DNA of 64,000 bases from Desulfovibrio sp. JC010. Its GTDB lineage: Bacteria; Desulfobacterota; Desulfovibrionia; Desulfovibrionales; Desulfovibrionaceae. The stretch spans positions 62,001 to 126,000 of the forward strand of contig NZ_VOIQ01000013.1 in NCBI RefSeq assembly GCF_010470675.1, read 5' to 3'. Both the position numbers and the translations under genes were made by a program. Below the pieces are notes generated by a model. That model searched no databases, was not told the origin of the DNA, and saw nothing but the letters and a program-made list of their open reading frames with translations. Below, piece after piece: positions 27,082 to 36,217 of this stretch (its first letter is position 1; each line of letters opens with the position of its first letter).

Positions 27082-27969
27082 CTACTGGGCAGCGGGAAAT
27101 TCCAGTTTCTTAACCTTGCCCTTGGGCGCGTCAAACTTGAAAGGCTGACCGTCGGAAACAATTTCGACACCGCCGCCATTGCCAAGCTTAACCTTCAGAT
27201 CTTCCTTGTAAGGAAGAGAAAGGGCATCACCTTCCTGGAGAACATATTCTTTGGCTTCACCGTCAACCACAGCTTCCAGCCAACAGGCTTCACCGGGCTT
27301 TGCAGTGACAACTACCAGATTTTTAACCGGAGCAGCTGCGGGTGCTTCTTCCACTGCAGGATTTTCCGCTACGGTTTCAATCACTTCTTCAGGTTTGACT
27401 TCGACTTTTTCTTCAGCAACAATTTCCGGTTCAGCGGGAACAGGCTCAGCTTCTACTGCTTCAGCTTTTTTTTCCACAACCGGAGCGGCGGTCTCAGCAG
27501 TCGGTGCAGCAGGAGCTTCCTCTACCATCTCTTCAACAACCGCAACCTCAGTGCTATCACCTGATTTGGCAGCGAAAAAGGAATTATCGTGCAGGTAATA
27601 AACAAGACCACCGACAATTCCAGCCAAAATCAAAATAAGAAAAATAGTACCAACCGGACTTTTTTTCGGTCCCGGACCATATTCAGGCTGGGTTATCTCT
27701 TCCGGCTCCGTTCCGATCTCGGTAATTCCGGAAGACATGATCCGGGAAAAGTCTTCACCTATCTCATCTGCGTCAAGCCCAAGAGCTTTGGCGTAATTTT
27801 TAATAAAACCTTTGGCATAAACTTCGTGGGGGAACTCATCCCGGTCACCGCTTTCAATGGCATTAATGTTGACTCGGCTGACTTTAGTAATCTCCATGAT
27901 CTGTTCAATAGTCAGTCCCTGCCGCTCTCTTTCCTCTTTTAACCGGGAACCTAGCTCTTTCAAATCCAT
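27082..27969 (-). CDS. rodZ: RodZ-like cell-shape protein (HTH, TM, DUF4115)
   Basis: The 295-residue protein has a cytoplasmic helix-turn-helix of the HTH_25 type (1-70, LKEERERQGLTIEQIMEITKVS), a single membrane helix (107-126), a long Ala/Val/Glu/Pro-rich linker (about 138-215) and a C-terminal periplasmic beta domain (about 220-295, DUF4115-like). RodZ links MreB filaments to the peptidoglycan elongation machinery. No mreB is near. It is in the same run as SurA-like and PpiC proteins, which suggests an envelope theme. Confidence 0.85.
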   Translation of the reverse strand: MDLKELGSRLKEERERQGLTIEQIMEITKVSRVNINAIESGDRDEFPHEVYAKGFIKNYAKALGLDADEIGEDFSRIMSSGITEIGTEPEEITQPEYGPGPKKSPVGTIFLILILAGIVGGLVYYLHDNSFFAAKSGDSTEVAVVEEMVEEAPAAPTAETAAPVVEKKAEAVEAEPVPAEPEIVAEEKVEVKPEEVIETVAENPAVEEAPAAAPVKNLVVVTAKPGEACWLEAVVDGEAKEYVLQEGDALSLPYKEDLKVKLGNGGGVEIVSDGQPFKFDAPKGKVKKLEFPAAQ

Positions 27970-28058
27970 ACGACCCTCTCGATACAGTCTGGCAGTAGTT
28001 TTATCGTAGTCAAAAGCCGCCCGAAAGGCGACCGAAGTCCGCTACAGTTCTCCCCGAA

Positions 28059-28997
28059 TTATTTAAGCTCAATAACAGCTTTTTCCCTGAGCTTTTTGAT
28101 ATAATCAGCGAACAGATCGTCCTGTTTCTGACGATAAAGCCGATCATAAATTTCCTGTTTACTATCTTCAAATGAAGCTTCTTCCGTATTGACATAAGAA
28201 TCCAGCTTAAGCAGTGCTTTTAAATCCTGTACGTCAAAAGATTTACTTACATCACCGGGCTTAAGTCCTTCAAGGGCCTCATGCCATGTCATGGCAAGGT
28301 CGTCCCATTCCAGAACGCCGAGATCACCGCCGCTGCCCATACCGGGGCCGGTGGTATATTTGTCCGCTGCATCTTCAAAACTTATTTCTCCAGCAAGAAT
28401 CTGTTCCCGAATCTCATCTGCAGATGTTGTCGAAGGGAAGAGAATAAGCTTGAGATGCACGCTTTTGGCAACTTCACCCTGATCCGTGCGAGTGCTGTTC
28501 CATGCTGCTTTTATTTCCTCATCGGTAACAACGACTTTGTTCTTGATTTTATAGGAAAGAAGGCGGTGTTTACGGATATCCTTCCCTATTTTTTCTTTAA
28601 ATTGATCAAGAGTTGTCTTCTGAAGCTCAAGCTGGCGTTCAAATTCTTCATCAGTAAGGTTACTTTTTTCCTTGATTGCCTTTACTTCACCTTCAATGTC
28701 CTGATCAGACACATCAACTTTAAGCCGTTTACTTTCCTGATCAATAATGATTTCGTTGATCAAACGGTCAAGCAACTGCTTGCGTACTTTTTTAAGTTGT
28801 TCCACCTCAACAGCAGACAATTCTCTTCCATCAAATTGCTTCATGATGGGAGCAAGCTTGCTATTAAGTTCATACATAGTAACTACTTCACCGTTTACAA
28901 CGGCAACAATACCATCAACAACCTTTTCTTCTGCACAGGCAATGGAAGCGGAACAAATGGTAATACTGACCAGCACACCGACAATAAAGCGTTTCAA
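28059..28997 (-). CDS. SurA-like periplasmic peptidyl-prolyl isomerase
   Basis: A 312-residue secreted chaperone: signal peptide 1-22 (IACA before the predicted cut), a SurA N-terminal domain (DGIVAVVNGEVVTMYEL...) and one parvulin domain at about 170-265 (EISFEDAADKYTTGPGMGSGGDLGVLEWDDL). E. coli SurA has two parvulin domains and 428 residues, so this is a one-domain form. It probably assists outer-membrane protein folding. It lies between the PpiC lipoprotein and rodZ. Confidence 0.88.
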   Translation of the reverse strand: MKRFIVGVLVSITICSASIACAEEKVVDGIVAVVNGEVVTMYELNSKLAPIMKQFDGRELSAVEVEQLKKVRKQLLDRLINEIIIDQESKRLKVDVSDQDIEGEVKAIKEKSNLTDEEFERQLELQKTTLDQFKEKIGKDIRKHRLLSYKIKNKVVVTDEEIKAAWNSTRTDQGEVAKSVHLKLILFPSTTSADEIREQILAGEISFEDAADKYTTGPGMGSGGDLGVLEWDDLAMTWHEALEGLKPGDVSKSFDVQDLKALLKLDSYVNTEEASFEDSKQEIYDRLYRQKQDDLFADYIKKLREKAVIELK

Positions 28998-29129
28998 TTC
29001 AATATCTCCTGAAATATAAAATACCGGAAACCTCCGGCCTTATCATCAAAATATCTGCAAGTCGGCACCCAAAATGGCAAACTTCACAGATTCCTATGAC
29101 TAACTAAACTCTTTCACAGAACTATGCAA

Positions 29130-30092
29130 CTATTCAACTTTTGCTGCTTCCTGCGGATCAGTATCCGGCCCTGAATTTTCAATTTCAGGCAACAGATCTT
29201 TGCTGATTTTAATTTTTGAGGTCGCCATCTTGTTTTTCAACCATGCTTCAAACTTTTCCTGCAGCATTTTTTCAAGCAGAACCTTCTCCACCATGGGATA
29301 AGCCTGTAATGGTGTGAGCAGAGTTGCCTTTTTCTTTTCCTTTAGAATCAGGCACAGGAATTCTTTTTTCTGAGTAATTACAGAAGTAGCTTCCCCGGCT
29401 TCCAGATTTTCCACAAAAGTTTTCCAGCCGGCAGGAACCTGTCCGCTTCTGATCCATATTTCCTGAACGGACACCTTACGTAATTTTGCAGAAATAGCAG
29501 CGGGTGAAAGTCCTTCGCGGTATAGTTCAACGCCTTTGAGCACAAGATCTTTGCTCAGTCCTTTTATCATTACGAAACGGAAGCCCGCAGGCATATAAAA
29601 ATCAGAGAGGTGGGTCCGGTAATACTGCTCTGCTTCCTTGTAATCAATTTTGATTTCAGGACGCAGAATGTCGCTGTAGAATTTATCCATGGCCAGCTGG
29701 TATTTCAACTGGGAACGCCATGCGTTTATGTCGATATATTCTTCAATGAGAATCTGTTCAAAAGAATCATCAGGGTAGTCGGAACGCACTTCGTCTTCGG
29801 CCTCTTTCATTTCCTTGTCGGAAACAGGAATTTCACGTTCTTCCAATTCCTGCGAAACCAGTTCCTGTACAATGAGATCGCCAAGAATCTGTCCGTACTC
29901 TGCCCGGACCTGCTCAACAGACGGAACAAAACCGCCATTTCCTTCGTGGGTCAGATCATATTTGTATTCAAGCTGGGCCAGATAAATGGGTTTACCATTT
30001 ACACGGGCGATAATCCCCGGATCTTCACTTTTATTCTGGCAACCACTCAATAGAAAACAGCCCAGCAGAACAGCGATGAGTATCTTTTTCAT
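29130..30092 (-). CDS. Lipoprotein of the SurA/PpiC peptidyl-prolyl isomerase family
   Basis: The 320-residue protein has a lipoprotein signal peptide with lipobox LLSGC (Cys18), a SurA-like N-terminal chaperone domain (IIARVNGKPIYLAQLEYKYDL) and a C-terminal parvulin-like region from about 165 (GFRFVMIKGLSKDLVLKGVELYREGLSPAAISA). The parvulin core is poorly conserved, so it may work as a chaperone only. It follows mfd by 30 bases and precedes the SurA-like gene. It is probably anchored in the outer or inner membrane facing the periplasm. PrsA-like roles are an alternative. Confidence 0.83.
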   Translation of the reverse strand: MKKILIAVLLGCFLLSGCQNKSEDPGIIARVNGKPIYLAQLEYKYDLTHEGNGGFVPSVEQVRAEYGQILGDLIVQELVSQELEEREIPVSDKEMKEAEDEVRSDYPDDSFEQILIEEYIDINAWRSQLKYQLAMDKFYSDILRPEIKIDYKEAEQYYRTHLSDFYMPAGFRFVMIKGLSKDLVLKGVELYREGLSPAAISAKLRKVSVQEIWIRSGQVPAGWKTFVENLEAGEATSVITQKKEFLCLILKEKKKATLLTPLQAYPMVEKVLLEKMLQEKFEAWLKNKMATSKIKISKDLLPEIENSGPDTDPQEAAKVE

Positions 30093-30124
30093 AAAAATTC
30101 CGAATTAACCGTCATGCGGCAAAG

Positions 30125-33100
30125 TTAAAGTAGCGGTTCAAGTTTTTTGCATATAGAATCAAGGCCTTGAGAAATGGAAAGGCTCTGGTCAAGACGAACT
30201 TCAAGGGCTGCCGGGGGCTTGAGTCTGGCCTTGTCGCTCTGCTCACCAATCCATGAGATAAGTTTTGCCGGATCGACCGGATTATTGTTTTCCATCCAGG
30301 TCAGAATAACCCGGGTGGGGAACAGATCCGCCCGCACAACGCCCAGCTTGGCGAGTGTCCGTTTAAGATAGAGGACAGAAAGAAAGTTTTCCACCTCTTC
30401 AGGAAAATGTCCGAAACGGTCCTTGATTTCAGCTGCCAGTTCTTCGATTCCGGCTTCGCTTTCAGCAGAGGAAAGAGCGCGGTAATAACGCAAACGCTCC
30501 CTTGCGTCAGGAACAAAATCTTCCGGCAGATGAGCCTTGAACACAAAATTCATCTCAGGATCACTGACTGTTCTTGAGTCATCGCCTTTGATCCTGCGTA
30601 CTTCTTCGTCAAGCATTTCAAGAAATAGATCAAGGCCAACTTTCGCCATCTGCCCGGACTGAACCTCACCGAGAATGTTCCCGGCCCCGCGCAGACGCAG
30701 GTCTTCCATGGCAACCTTGAACCCGGCACCCAGGTAATCAAGCTGCAGGATAATCTGCATCCTGCGCTTGGCTTTTTCCGAAAGGGAATCCAGCGAGGAT
30801 ACCACAAAATAAGCATAAGCCTGACGGGTGCTGCGCCCCACCCTGCCGCGAAGCTGGTAAAGCTGACCAAGCCCGAACATCTGGGCCTGATCCACAATCA
30901 GGGTGTTGGCATTGGGGAAGTCCAGACCGGATTCAATGATGGCTGTAGCAACCAGAATATCAAGTTCCTTGTGCCAGAATTTATGGATGGTCTCTTCAAG
31001 GTTTTTCTCGGTCATCTGGCCGTGGGCCATACCGATTTTGGCATCCGGGGCAAGCTTCTTGACGTATTCAACCACCCTCTCAAGTCCCTGTACCCGGTTG
31101 TGGACCCAGAAAACCTGTCCCCCGCGTTCAAGTTCACGGGCAACCACAGAAGCAAGCATGTCGTCTTCCCGTTCGATCAATGCGGTTTCAACTGGCTTGC
31201 GGTCCACAGGAGGAGTTTCAATGGTGCTCAGGCTGCGCACCCCGGAAAGGGAAAGCTGCAATGTGCGGGGAATGGGTGTTGCGGTCAAGGTCAAGGCATC
31301 AATGTTCTTGCGCATTTCCTTGATACGCTCTTTATGGCGGACACCGAAACGCTGTTCCTCGTCAAGAATCAACAGACCGAGATTGGGAGCTTCCACATCT
31401 TTGGAAAGCACCCGGTGGGTCCCAATCAAAATATCAAGTTCACCGGAAGCCATTTCTTCCAGCACTCTCTTCTGGCGGGTTTTGGTCACAAAACGGCTGA
31501 GCATACCCACAGTGACCGGAAAACCTTCCATGCGCTGCACAAAAGTCTGGTAATGCTGCTCCGCAAGCACGGTCGTGGGGCAAAGCAGAACCACCTGTTT
31601 GCCGTCAAGCACTGCCCGAAAAGCCGCACGCAAGGCAACTTCGGTCTTACCGAAACCAACATCACCGCAAACAAGACGGTCCATGGGTTCCGGGCTTTCC
31701 ATATCGCGAAAAACATCCTGAATGGCTTTTTCCTGATCCGGGGTTTCCTCGAACCCGAAAGTAGATTCGAATTCCCAATACATTTCATCCAGCGGACCGT
31801 AGGCATACCCTTTGGCAATCTTACGGTAGGCATACATCTCCACCAGTTCCCCGGCGATCTTTTCAATGGCCTTGCGGGCTTTTTCACGGGTCTTGGCCCA
31901 GCGGGCACCGCCCAGTTTATCCAGAACCGGACATGTGCCTTCAGGCCCCTTAAATTTCTGGACCAGATTCAAGCGGTCCACGGGAACGTAAAGTTTGTCC
32001 TCGGAATCAAAAAAGAGCAGCAGGTAATCGTTGGCCACATCGCCCACATTCATGTGATGCAGCCCGCCGAATCGGGAAAGTCCGTAATCACGATGCACCA
32101 GCAGGTCATCGAGGAGCAGGTCCTCATAACTGGTCATGCCCTCAAAGGCTTTATCGCGGCTGCGTGTGCCCTTGGCGGCCTGCGGCTGAATAACATCTTC
32201 ACCGAGGATTACCGTCTGATTCCATTCCAGTTCCATACCCTGCCGCAGCGGAGAAACAAGAGCGTAAATGCCTTTGTTCAGAGGGGAATATTCAGTGGAA
32301 ATGGTCAGTTGTTCCGGCTCGATAAGGGATAAAAATTTCTTGCGCGAACGTTCAGTGCGGAAACTGAGCACGGCCTGAAACCGCTCTGTCTTCCATTCTT
32401 TTAAAGCCGCAACCAACGCTGCCCACGGACGCTTGATCTGCTCCGGTTTCCAGAAAATATCCGTGAAAGCTGAAATTGCGCGCTCGGAAAGATCAACCCC
32501 GTCCTTTTCGCGACCGATGACCAGATCTTCATATACGATCTGCCGTTCACCCTGCCATGTGGCGCGGGCTTTTTCTTCATTCCAGCAGATTACGTGCATG
32601 GGCCACTTGCAGCCGTTGTGAGCGGATTTATCCTGCAGAAAAGTTTTCCAGCCGTGCTCCTGATCCTGTAATTTAGAACGCAGGTTGGAAGCGGATGAAA
32701 GCACGTAGACGGATTTTTGCGGAAAGAATTGTTTGAGATCCACGGCTTCAGGGTAAAACAATCCCGGCCAGATCATGCCGTCAGCATTTTCTGCCTTTTC
32801 AAGCAGGCGGGTATACCCTTCTGATGAAATCTCCCCGGTTTTCTTAAGTTGCGACCAGAGCGCTTCAGCTTCATCCACATTATTTCCGGAGAGCATGGCC
32901 GGAGCTACGGGCAGGAGGGTCACTTCATCAAGATCAGCCTTGGACCGCTGGGACCCCGGATCAAAAACACGGATTTCCTCCAAGATATCCCCGAAAAACT
33001 CAAGACGTACCGGAAGGTCGTAGCCGGGAGCATAGATATCGAGGATATCCCCGCGCATGGACATCTCACCGTACCCGGAAACCAATTTGGTCCTTGTGTA

Positions 33101-33574
33101 ACCCCATGTAACCGCCTGTTCCATGAGCAGCTCCGGGTCCATTTCCTCGCCTTTGGCAAGGACTATATAGTTGTTTTCCAGAACTGCCGGAGACGGCCAT
33201 TTAGGAAGCAGATTATCCGCAGTCATCAGTACGGACTGCTTGCCGCCACGGGTAAGCGCGTGCAGTGCGGCCCAGCGTTCAGCCCAATCAGAAGCAGCGG
33301 GATTTTTGCTCAGATATGGCGGAAGGAAAACCCAATCGCGTTCCCACGCCGGAACCACCTTGCCTTTGTTCTCAAGATCATTGCGGCTGAAAAGGGTCAG
33401 CAAAGCCTTGAGTTCGGAATATTCACGTGCCCCCGGTGCAACAAGCACCACAGACTCACCCCGTGAATGAAGGTTGTGGGCAGTGAAAGCCTGCGTGCCG
33501 TGGCCGCTTTTAAAAATACGCAAGTTATCACCGCTTCCGGAAGCGAAAGCGGAAAGTCGGGCTGGTAAGGACAA
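30125..33574 (-). CDS. mfd: Transcription-repair coupling factor Mfd
   Basis: Mfd removes RNA polymerase stalled at lesions and recruits UvrA. The 1149-residue protein has the UvrB-like N-terminal modules, the RNAP-interaction domain (DLLVHRDYGLSRFGGLHHM), and a RecG-like motor with Walker A GDVGFGKTEVALRA, LILDEEQRFGV, TATPIPRTLQLSLSG and QLRGRVGRSTRQAYAY. The TRCF C-terminal domain ends the protein. The length is near the 1148 residues of E. coli Mfd. The start is at ATG 33574. It heads the run mfd-ppiC-surA-rodZ-recO-glyQ-glyS. Confidence 0.97.
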   Translation of the reverse strand: MSLPARLSAFASGSGDNLRIFKSGHGTQAFTAHNLHSRGESVVLVAPGAREYSELKALLTLFSRNDLENKGKVVPAWERDWVFLPPYLSKNPAASDWAERWAALHALTRGGKQSVLMTADNLLPKWPSPAVLENNYIVLAKGEEMDPELLMEQAVTWGYTRTKLVSGYGEMSMRGDILDIYAPGYDLPVRLEFFGDILEEIRVFDPGSQRSKADLDEVTLLPVAPAMLSGNNVDEAEALWSQLKKTGEISSEGYTRLLEKAENADGMIWPGLFYPEAVDLKQFFPQKSVYVLSSASNLRSKLQDQEHGWKTFLQDKSAHNGCKWPMHVICWNEEKARATWQGERQIVYEDLVIGREKDGVDLSERAISAFTDIFWKPEQIKRPWAALVAALKEWKTERFQAVLSFRTERSRKKFLSLIEPEQLTISTEYSPLNKGIYALVSPLRQGMELEWNQTVILGEDVIQPQAAKGTRSRDKAFEGMTSYEDLLLDDLLVHRDYGLSRFGGLHHMNVGDVANDYLLLFFDSEDKLYVPVDRLNLVQKFKGPEGTCPVLDKLGGARWAKTREKARKAIEKIAGELVEMYAYRKIAKGYAYGPLDEMYWEFESTFGFEETPDQEKAIQDVFRDMESPEPMDRLVCGDVGFGKTEVALRAAFRAVLDGKQVVLLCPTTVLAEQHYQTFVQRMEGFPVTVGMLSRFVTKTRQKRVLEEMASGELDILIGTHRVLSKDVEAPNLGLLILDEEQRFGVRHKERIKEMRKNIDALTLTATPIPRTLQLSLSGVRSLSTIETPPVDRKPVETALIEREDDMLASVVARELERGGQVFWVHNRVQGLERVVEYVKKLAPDAKIGMAHGQMTEKNLEETIHKFWHKELDILVATAIIESGLDFPNANTLIVDQAQMFGLGQLYQLRGRVGRSTRQAYAYFVVSSLDSLSEKAKRRMQIILQLDYLGAGFKVAMEDLRLRGAGNILGEVQSGQMAKVGLDLFLEMLDEEVRRIKGDDSRTVSDPEMNFVFKAHLPEDFVPDARERLRYYRALSSAESEAGIEELAAEIKDRFGHFPEEVENFLSVLYLKRTLAKLGVVRADLFPTRVILTWMENNNPVDPAKLISWIGEQSDKARLKPPAALEVRLDQSLSISQGLDSICKKLEPLL

Positions 33575-33591
33575 ACTATCTCCAGAAATTT

Positions 33592-33640
33592 ATCAAAATT
33601 AAAGTCGCCCTCTGCTCATGCAGAGGACGACTTTTTTTTG
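33592..33640. terminator. Intrinsic terminator downstream of cheW
   Basis: Arms 33601-33615 and 33620-33634 form a 15-bp stem with a 4-base loop. On the minus strand the one irregular pair is G.U and the tail is UUUAAUUUU; on the plus strand it is C-A with a T8 tail. It probably stops cheW transcripts before mfd, and would also stop plus-strand transcription. Confidence 0.75.
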
Positions 33641-33723
33641 CAGAGAAATGGTATCGCTGTCCAGTTCAAAAACAATTATTAGCAATCAACAGGACTGATA
33701 CACATGAAATGTTCAATTATAAA

Positions 33724-34203
33724 CTAAACCTGAGCCAGCTGTTCCTGTTCTTCGCTGGACAGGAGTCTGTTCAGGTCGAGCAGGATAAGCAGTCTGTCTT
33801 CAAGTTTACCGACTCCGCTGATATATTCGGATTCAAGACCGGAAACAACAGGCGGCGGCGGTTCAACGGTGGACGCGGGAATTCTGAGGACCTCGGAAAC
33901 GGAATCCACAACAAAACCCACAATCATATCATTTATTTCAATTACGATAATTCTTGTATGCTGATCGTGTTCACGGAACTGCAGGCCGAACTTGCTTCTG
34001 AGATCGATAATGGGGATAACCTTACCGCGAAGGTTGATTACACCCTCGACAAATTGCGGAGCTCTGGGAACCTTGGTAATTTCCATGGTTCTGATAATTT
34101 CCTGAACCTTGAGAATATCAACGCCGAATTCCTCTTCACCGATACTGAAGGTAACCAGCTGAATCAGTTCCGCATCAAGCGTAATCTTCTTACCTTCTTC
34201 CAT
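33724..34203 (-). CDS. cheW: CheW-type chemotaxis coupling protein
   Basis: The 159-residue protein is a single CheW domain: QLVTFSIGEEEFGVDILKVQEIIR, VINLRGKVIPIIDLRSKFGL, VDSVSEVLRIPAS and ILLDLNRLLS. CheW couples chemoreceptors to CheA at the membrane. It is monocistronic with its own promoter and terminator, away from any cheA in this window, so its partner array is unknown. Confidence 0.94.
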   Translation of the reverse strand: MEEGKKITLDAELIQLVTFSIGEEEFGVDILKVQEIIRTMEITKVPRAPQFVEGVINLRGKVIPIIDLRSKFGLQFREHDQHTRIIVIEINDMIVGFVVDSVSEVLRIPASTVEPPPPVVSGLESEYISGVGKLEDRLLILLDLNRLLSSEEQEQLAQV

Positions 34204-34295
34204 ACTTGTCCCCCTGTTATTCTTTTACAGTGGATGACCAAGGGATTTGATCAATTTGAGTTTATGAACACACAATATAGTTCGCTATTAATTTC

Positions 34296-34324
34296 ATATT
34301 ATTATTCATCTGAAACATTTGCAA
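34296..34324 (-). promoter_or_regulatory. Sigma-70-type promoter of cheW
   Basis: On the minus strand TTGCAA (34324-34319) is followed by a 17-base spacer and TAATAT (34301-34296). The leader would be about 85 bases. No flagellar sigma-28 or sigma-54 site is evident. Confidence 0.6.
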
Positions 34325-34374
34325 GCTAATCCTGAAATTATAAAACAATTACGATATTTTTCTTGCTCCGGAAA

Positions 34375-34403
34375 TTGACTAGTGTCTTTTAAATGACTAT
34401 TGA
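34375..34403 (+). promoter_or_regulatory. Sigma-70-type promoter of the 71-aa gene
   Basis: TTGACT (34375-34380) is followed by a 17-base spacer and TATTGA (34398-34403). It diverges from the cheW promoter. Confidence 0.55.
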
Positions 34404-34449
34404 TTGTATCTGATAGCAAAAAGCGAAGCTCAGGAGGGTATGAACTCGC

Positions 34450-34665
34450 ATGGCTCAGTTTTCCCCGACAGATAATATCACACTGGAAGACCAGATTAAA
34501 TCACTAGCAAATGAAGAACTGCTCGACTTCTGGGAAGAAACCCAGTTTCTGGCAAAAATGCTGGAGCAGGATAATCAGGAAAATATTCAATACAGCCCGG
34601 AGTACGAAAGACTGATTCTGCAGGAACTGCAACTCAGGTCATCAATGAAAACTCTGGACCCCTAA
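34450..34665 (+). CDS. Small acidic hypothetical protein
   Basis: I do not recognise this 71-residue protein. It is acidic, without cysteines, and reads as two amphipathic helices (IKSLANEELLDFWEETQFLAKM and PEYERLILQELQLRSSM). It has its own promoter and terminator. The SD AGGAGG (34432-34437) is about 12 bases from the ATG, longer than usual; an out-of-frame ATG at 34440 opens an 11-codon frame overlapping the start. Confidence 0.7.
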   Translation: MAQFSPTDNITLEDQIKSLANEELLDFWEETQFLAKMLEQDNQENIQYSPEYERLILQELQLRSSMKTLDP

Positions 34666-34672
34666 AAAAAAT

Positions 34673-34697
34673 AAGGCCCGCTGATGCGGGCCTTTTT
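34673..34697. terminator. Bidirectional terminator between the 71-aa gene and ugd
   Basis: Stem aggcccgc (34674-34681) pairs with gcgggcct (34686-34693), with a TGAT loop and T-runs on both strands. Confidence 0.88.
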
Positions 34698-34716
34698 ATT
34701 TGTCATATCTGAGAGG

Positions 34717-36063
34717 CTAACCCTCTACTCCGATCGGACGGCGACCCACACTGAAATATGCGAATCCGCAACTTCCAAGATAAGCAGGGTCGTAAAGGTT
34801 TCTGCCGTCAAAGACGAGCGGTGCATTAAGGGAATCCTTGACCTTGTCAAAATCGGGGTTCCTGAACTGGTTCCAGTCGGTAACAACAGCAAGTGCGTCT
34901 GCATCTTCCAGCACATCGTACTGGCTGTGGACAATCTCCACCAGATCATTATCACGCAGAATTTCTGCTGCCTTTTTATGGGCGACAGGATCGAATGCTT
35001 TAATTTTCATACCGGCGGCAGTCAATTCTTCAATAATGGAAAGAGCAGAAGATTCGCGCATGTCATCGGTATTTGCTTTAAAGGCAAGTCCCCACATTGC
35101 AAGGGTTTTTCCTTTAACTCCGCCCTGAGGCTCAAAGTAATCCAGAATTTTACTGGAAAGCATTTTCTTCTGGCGGTTGTTTACAGAATCTACCGCTTCG
35201 ATGAGTTCCGGCTGTGCGCCCACTTCCTTGGCGGTGTTGATCAGGGCCTTTACATCTTTAGGAAAGCATGATCCGCCGTAACCTACACCGGGGTAGATAA
35301 AATAGTAGCCGATGCGGTGATCGGAACCGATACCCAGACGCACCTCACGAACGTTGGCACCCACTTTTTCGCAGATACCGGCCATTTCGTTGATAAAGGA
35401 AATCTTGGTTGCCAACATGCAGTTGGCAGCATATTTGGTCATTTCCGCACTTCTGGTGCCCATGAAGATAAGTTTTTCACGGCTGCGGGCGTAAGGGGCA
35501 TAAAGAGTCTCGAACTGTTTGCGGGTCTCTTCGTTTTCAGAACCGACAACAACACGGTCAGGCTTCATGAAATCGCTTACCGCATCCCCTTCCTTGAGGA
35601 ATTCAGGGTTGGAAGCAACATCGAACTCAATATCAAGACCGCGTTTATCCAGTTCTTCCTGAATGGTTGCCCGGACTTTATCGGCGGTTCCTACAGGAAC
35701 GGTGGATTTATCAACAATAATTTTCGGCTCAGTCATATTCTGGCCGACCTGACGGGCTACAGTCTCCACATAGCTCAGGTCGCAGCTTCCGTCTGCTCCG
35801 CAGGGAGTTCCCACGCAGATGAAAACCATTTTGGCTTTGGCCAGCCCTTCTTTAAGGTCGGTGGTGAAGAAAAGTCTTCCGTCTTCGTAGTTGCGCTTAA
35901 CAAGCACATCAAGACCGGGTTCAAAAATATGAACTTCACCCTGCTTCAGGGTTTCAACTACATCGGGGTTAACATCCACGCACCAGACATGGTTACCCAT
36001 TTCAGCAAAACAAGCCGCGCTGACCAGACCCACATATCCGGTCCCAACAATACAAATGTTCAT
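34717..36063 (-). CDS. ugd: UDP-glucose 6-dehydrogenase
   Basis: The 448-residue enzyme oxidises UDP-glucose to UDP-glucuronate in two NAD+ steps. The N-terminal Rossmann motif is GTGYVGLVSAACFAEMGNHV (7-26); the substrate region is FMKPDRVVVG, and the catalytic Cys266 lies in YGGSCFPKD. The central dimer helix and C-terminal domain (MWGLAFKANTDDMRESSAL) are complete. GDP-mannose dehydrogenase is a relative but the sequence fits UGD better. Product would feed polysaccharide or lipid A glucuronate/arabinose branches; no such genes adjoin. An operator-like palindrome abuts its -35. Confidence 0.94.
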   Translation of the reverse strand: MNICIVGTGYVGLVSAACFAEMGNHVWCVDVNPDVVETLKQGEVHIFEPGLDVLVKRNYEDGRLFFTTDLKEGLAKAKMVFICVGTPCGADGSCDLSYVETVARQVGQNMTEPKIIVDKSTVPVGTADKVRATIQEELDKRGLDIEFDVASNPEFLKEGDAVSDFMKPDRVVVGSENEETRKQFETLYAPYARSREKLIFMGTRSAEMTKYAANCMLATKISFINEMAGICEKVGANVREVRLGIGSDHRIGYYFIYPGVGYGGSCFPKDVKALINTAKEVGAQPELIEAVDSVNNRQKKMLSSKILDYFEPQGGVKGKTLAMWGLAFKANTDDMRESSALSIIEELTAAGMKIKAFDPVAHKKAAEILRDNDLVEIVHSQYDVLEDADALAVVTDWNQFRNPDFDKVKDSLNAPLVFDGRNLYDPAYLGSCGFAYFSVGRRPIGVEG

Positions 36064-36139
36064 TCGTTGTTCTCTCGTTTATTTATGGCGTTTTTTAATT
36101 TCTATAAAATAGCTGGCAGAATCTTCGATTACCGGACTG

Positions 36140-36162
36140 CCGCTCGATTGATCATAGAGCGG
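36140..36162 (-). promoter_or_regulatory. Inverted repeat over the ugd -10 region
   Basis: CCGCTC (36140-36145) and GAGCGG (36157-36162) flank an 11-base spacer and overlap the -10 of ugd. It could be a repressor site or a leader hairpin. Confidence 0.4.
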
Positions 36163-36189
36163 ATAACGCCTTTATGTTTTTAATGTCAA
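36161..36189 (-). promoter_or_regulatory. Sigma-70-type promoter of ugd
   Basis: On the minus strand a consensus TTGACA (36189-36184) is followed by a 17-base spacer and TTATCC (36166-36161). The leader to ATG 36063 is about 90 bases. Confidence 0.6.
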
Positions 36190-36190
36190 C

Positions 36191-36205
36191 TGTAACCCGG
36201 TTACA
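36191..36205. promoter_or_regulatory. Operator-like palindrome between ugd and pdxJ promoters
   Basis: TGTAACC-C-GGTTACA is a perfect 7-bp inverted repeat with a single central base. It lies directly upstream of the ugd -35 (centre near -44 from the predicted start), where class II activators bind, and about 55 bases upstream of the predicted pdxJ start. The binding protein is unknown. Confidence 0.55.
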
Positions 36206-36217
36206 AAGATATGACGG

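Noticed and set aside
36191-36205. The ugd/pdxJ palindrome as a Rex or HcpR site
   Set aside because: Rex and HcpR consensus half-sites (TTGT.A / TTGTGA) do not match TGTAACC.
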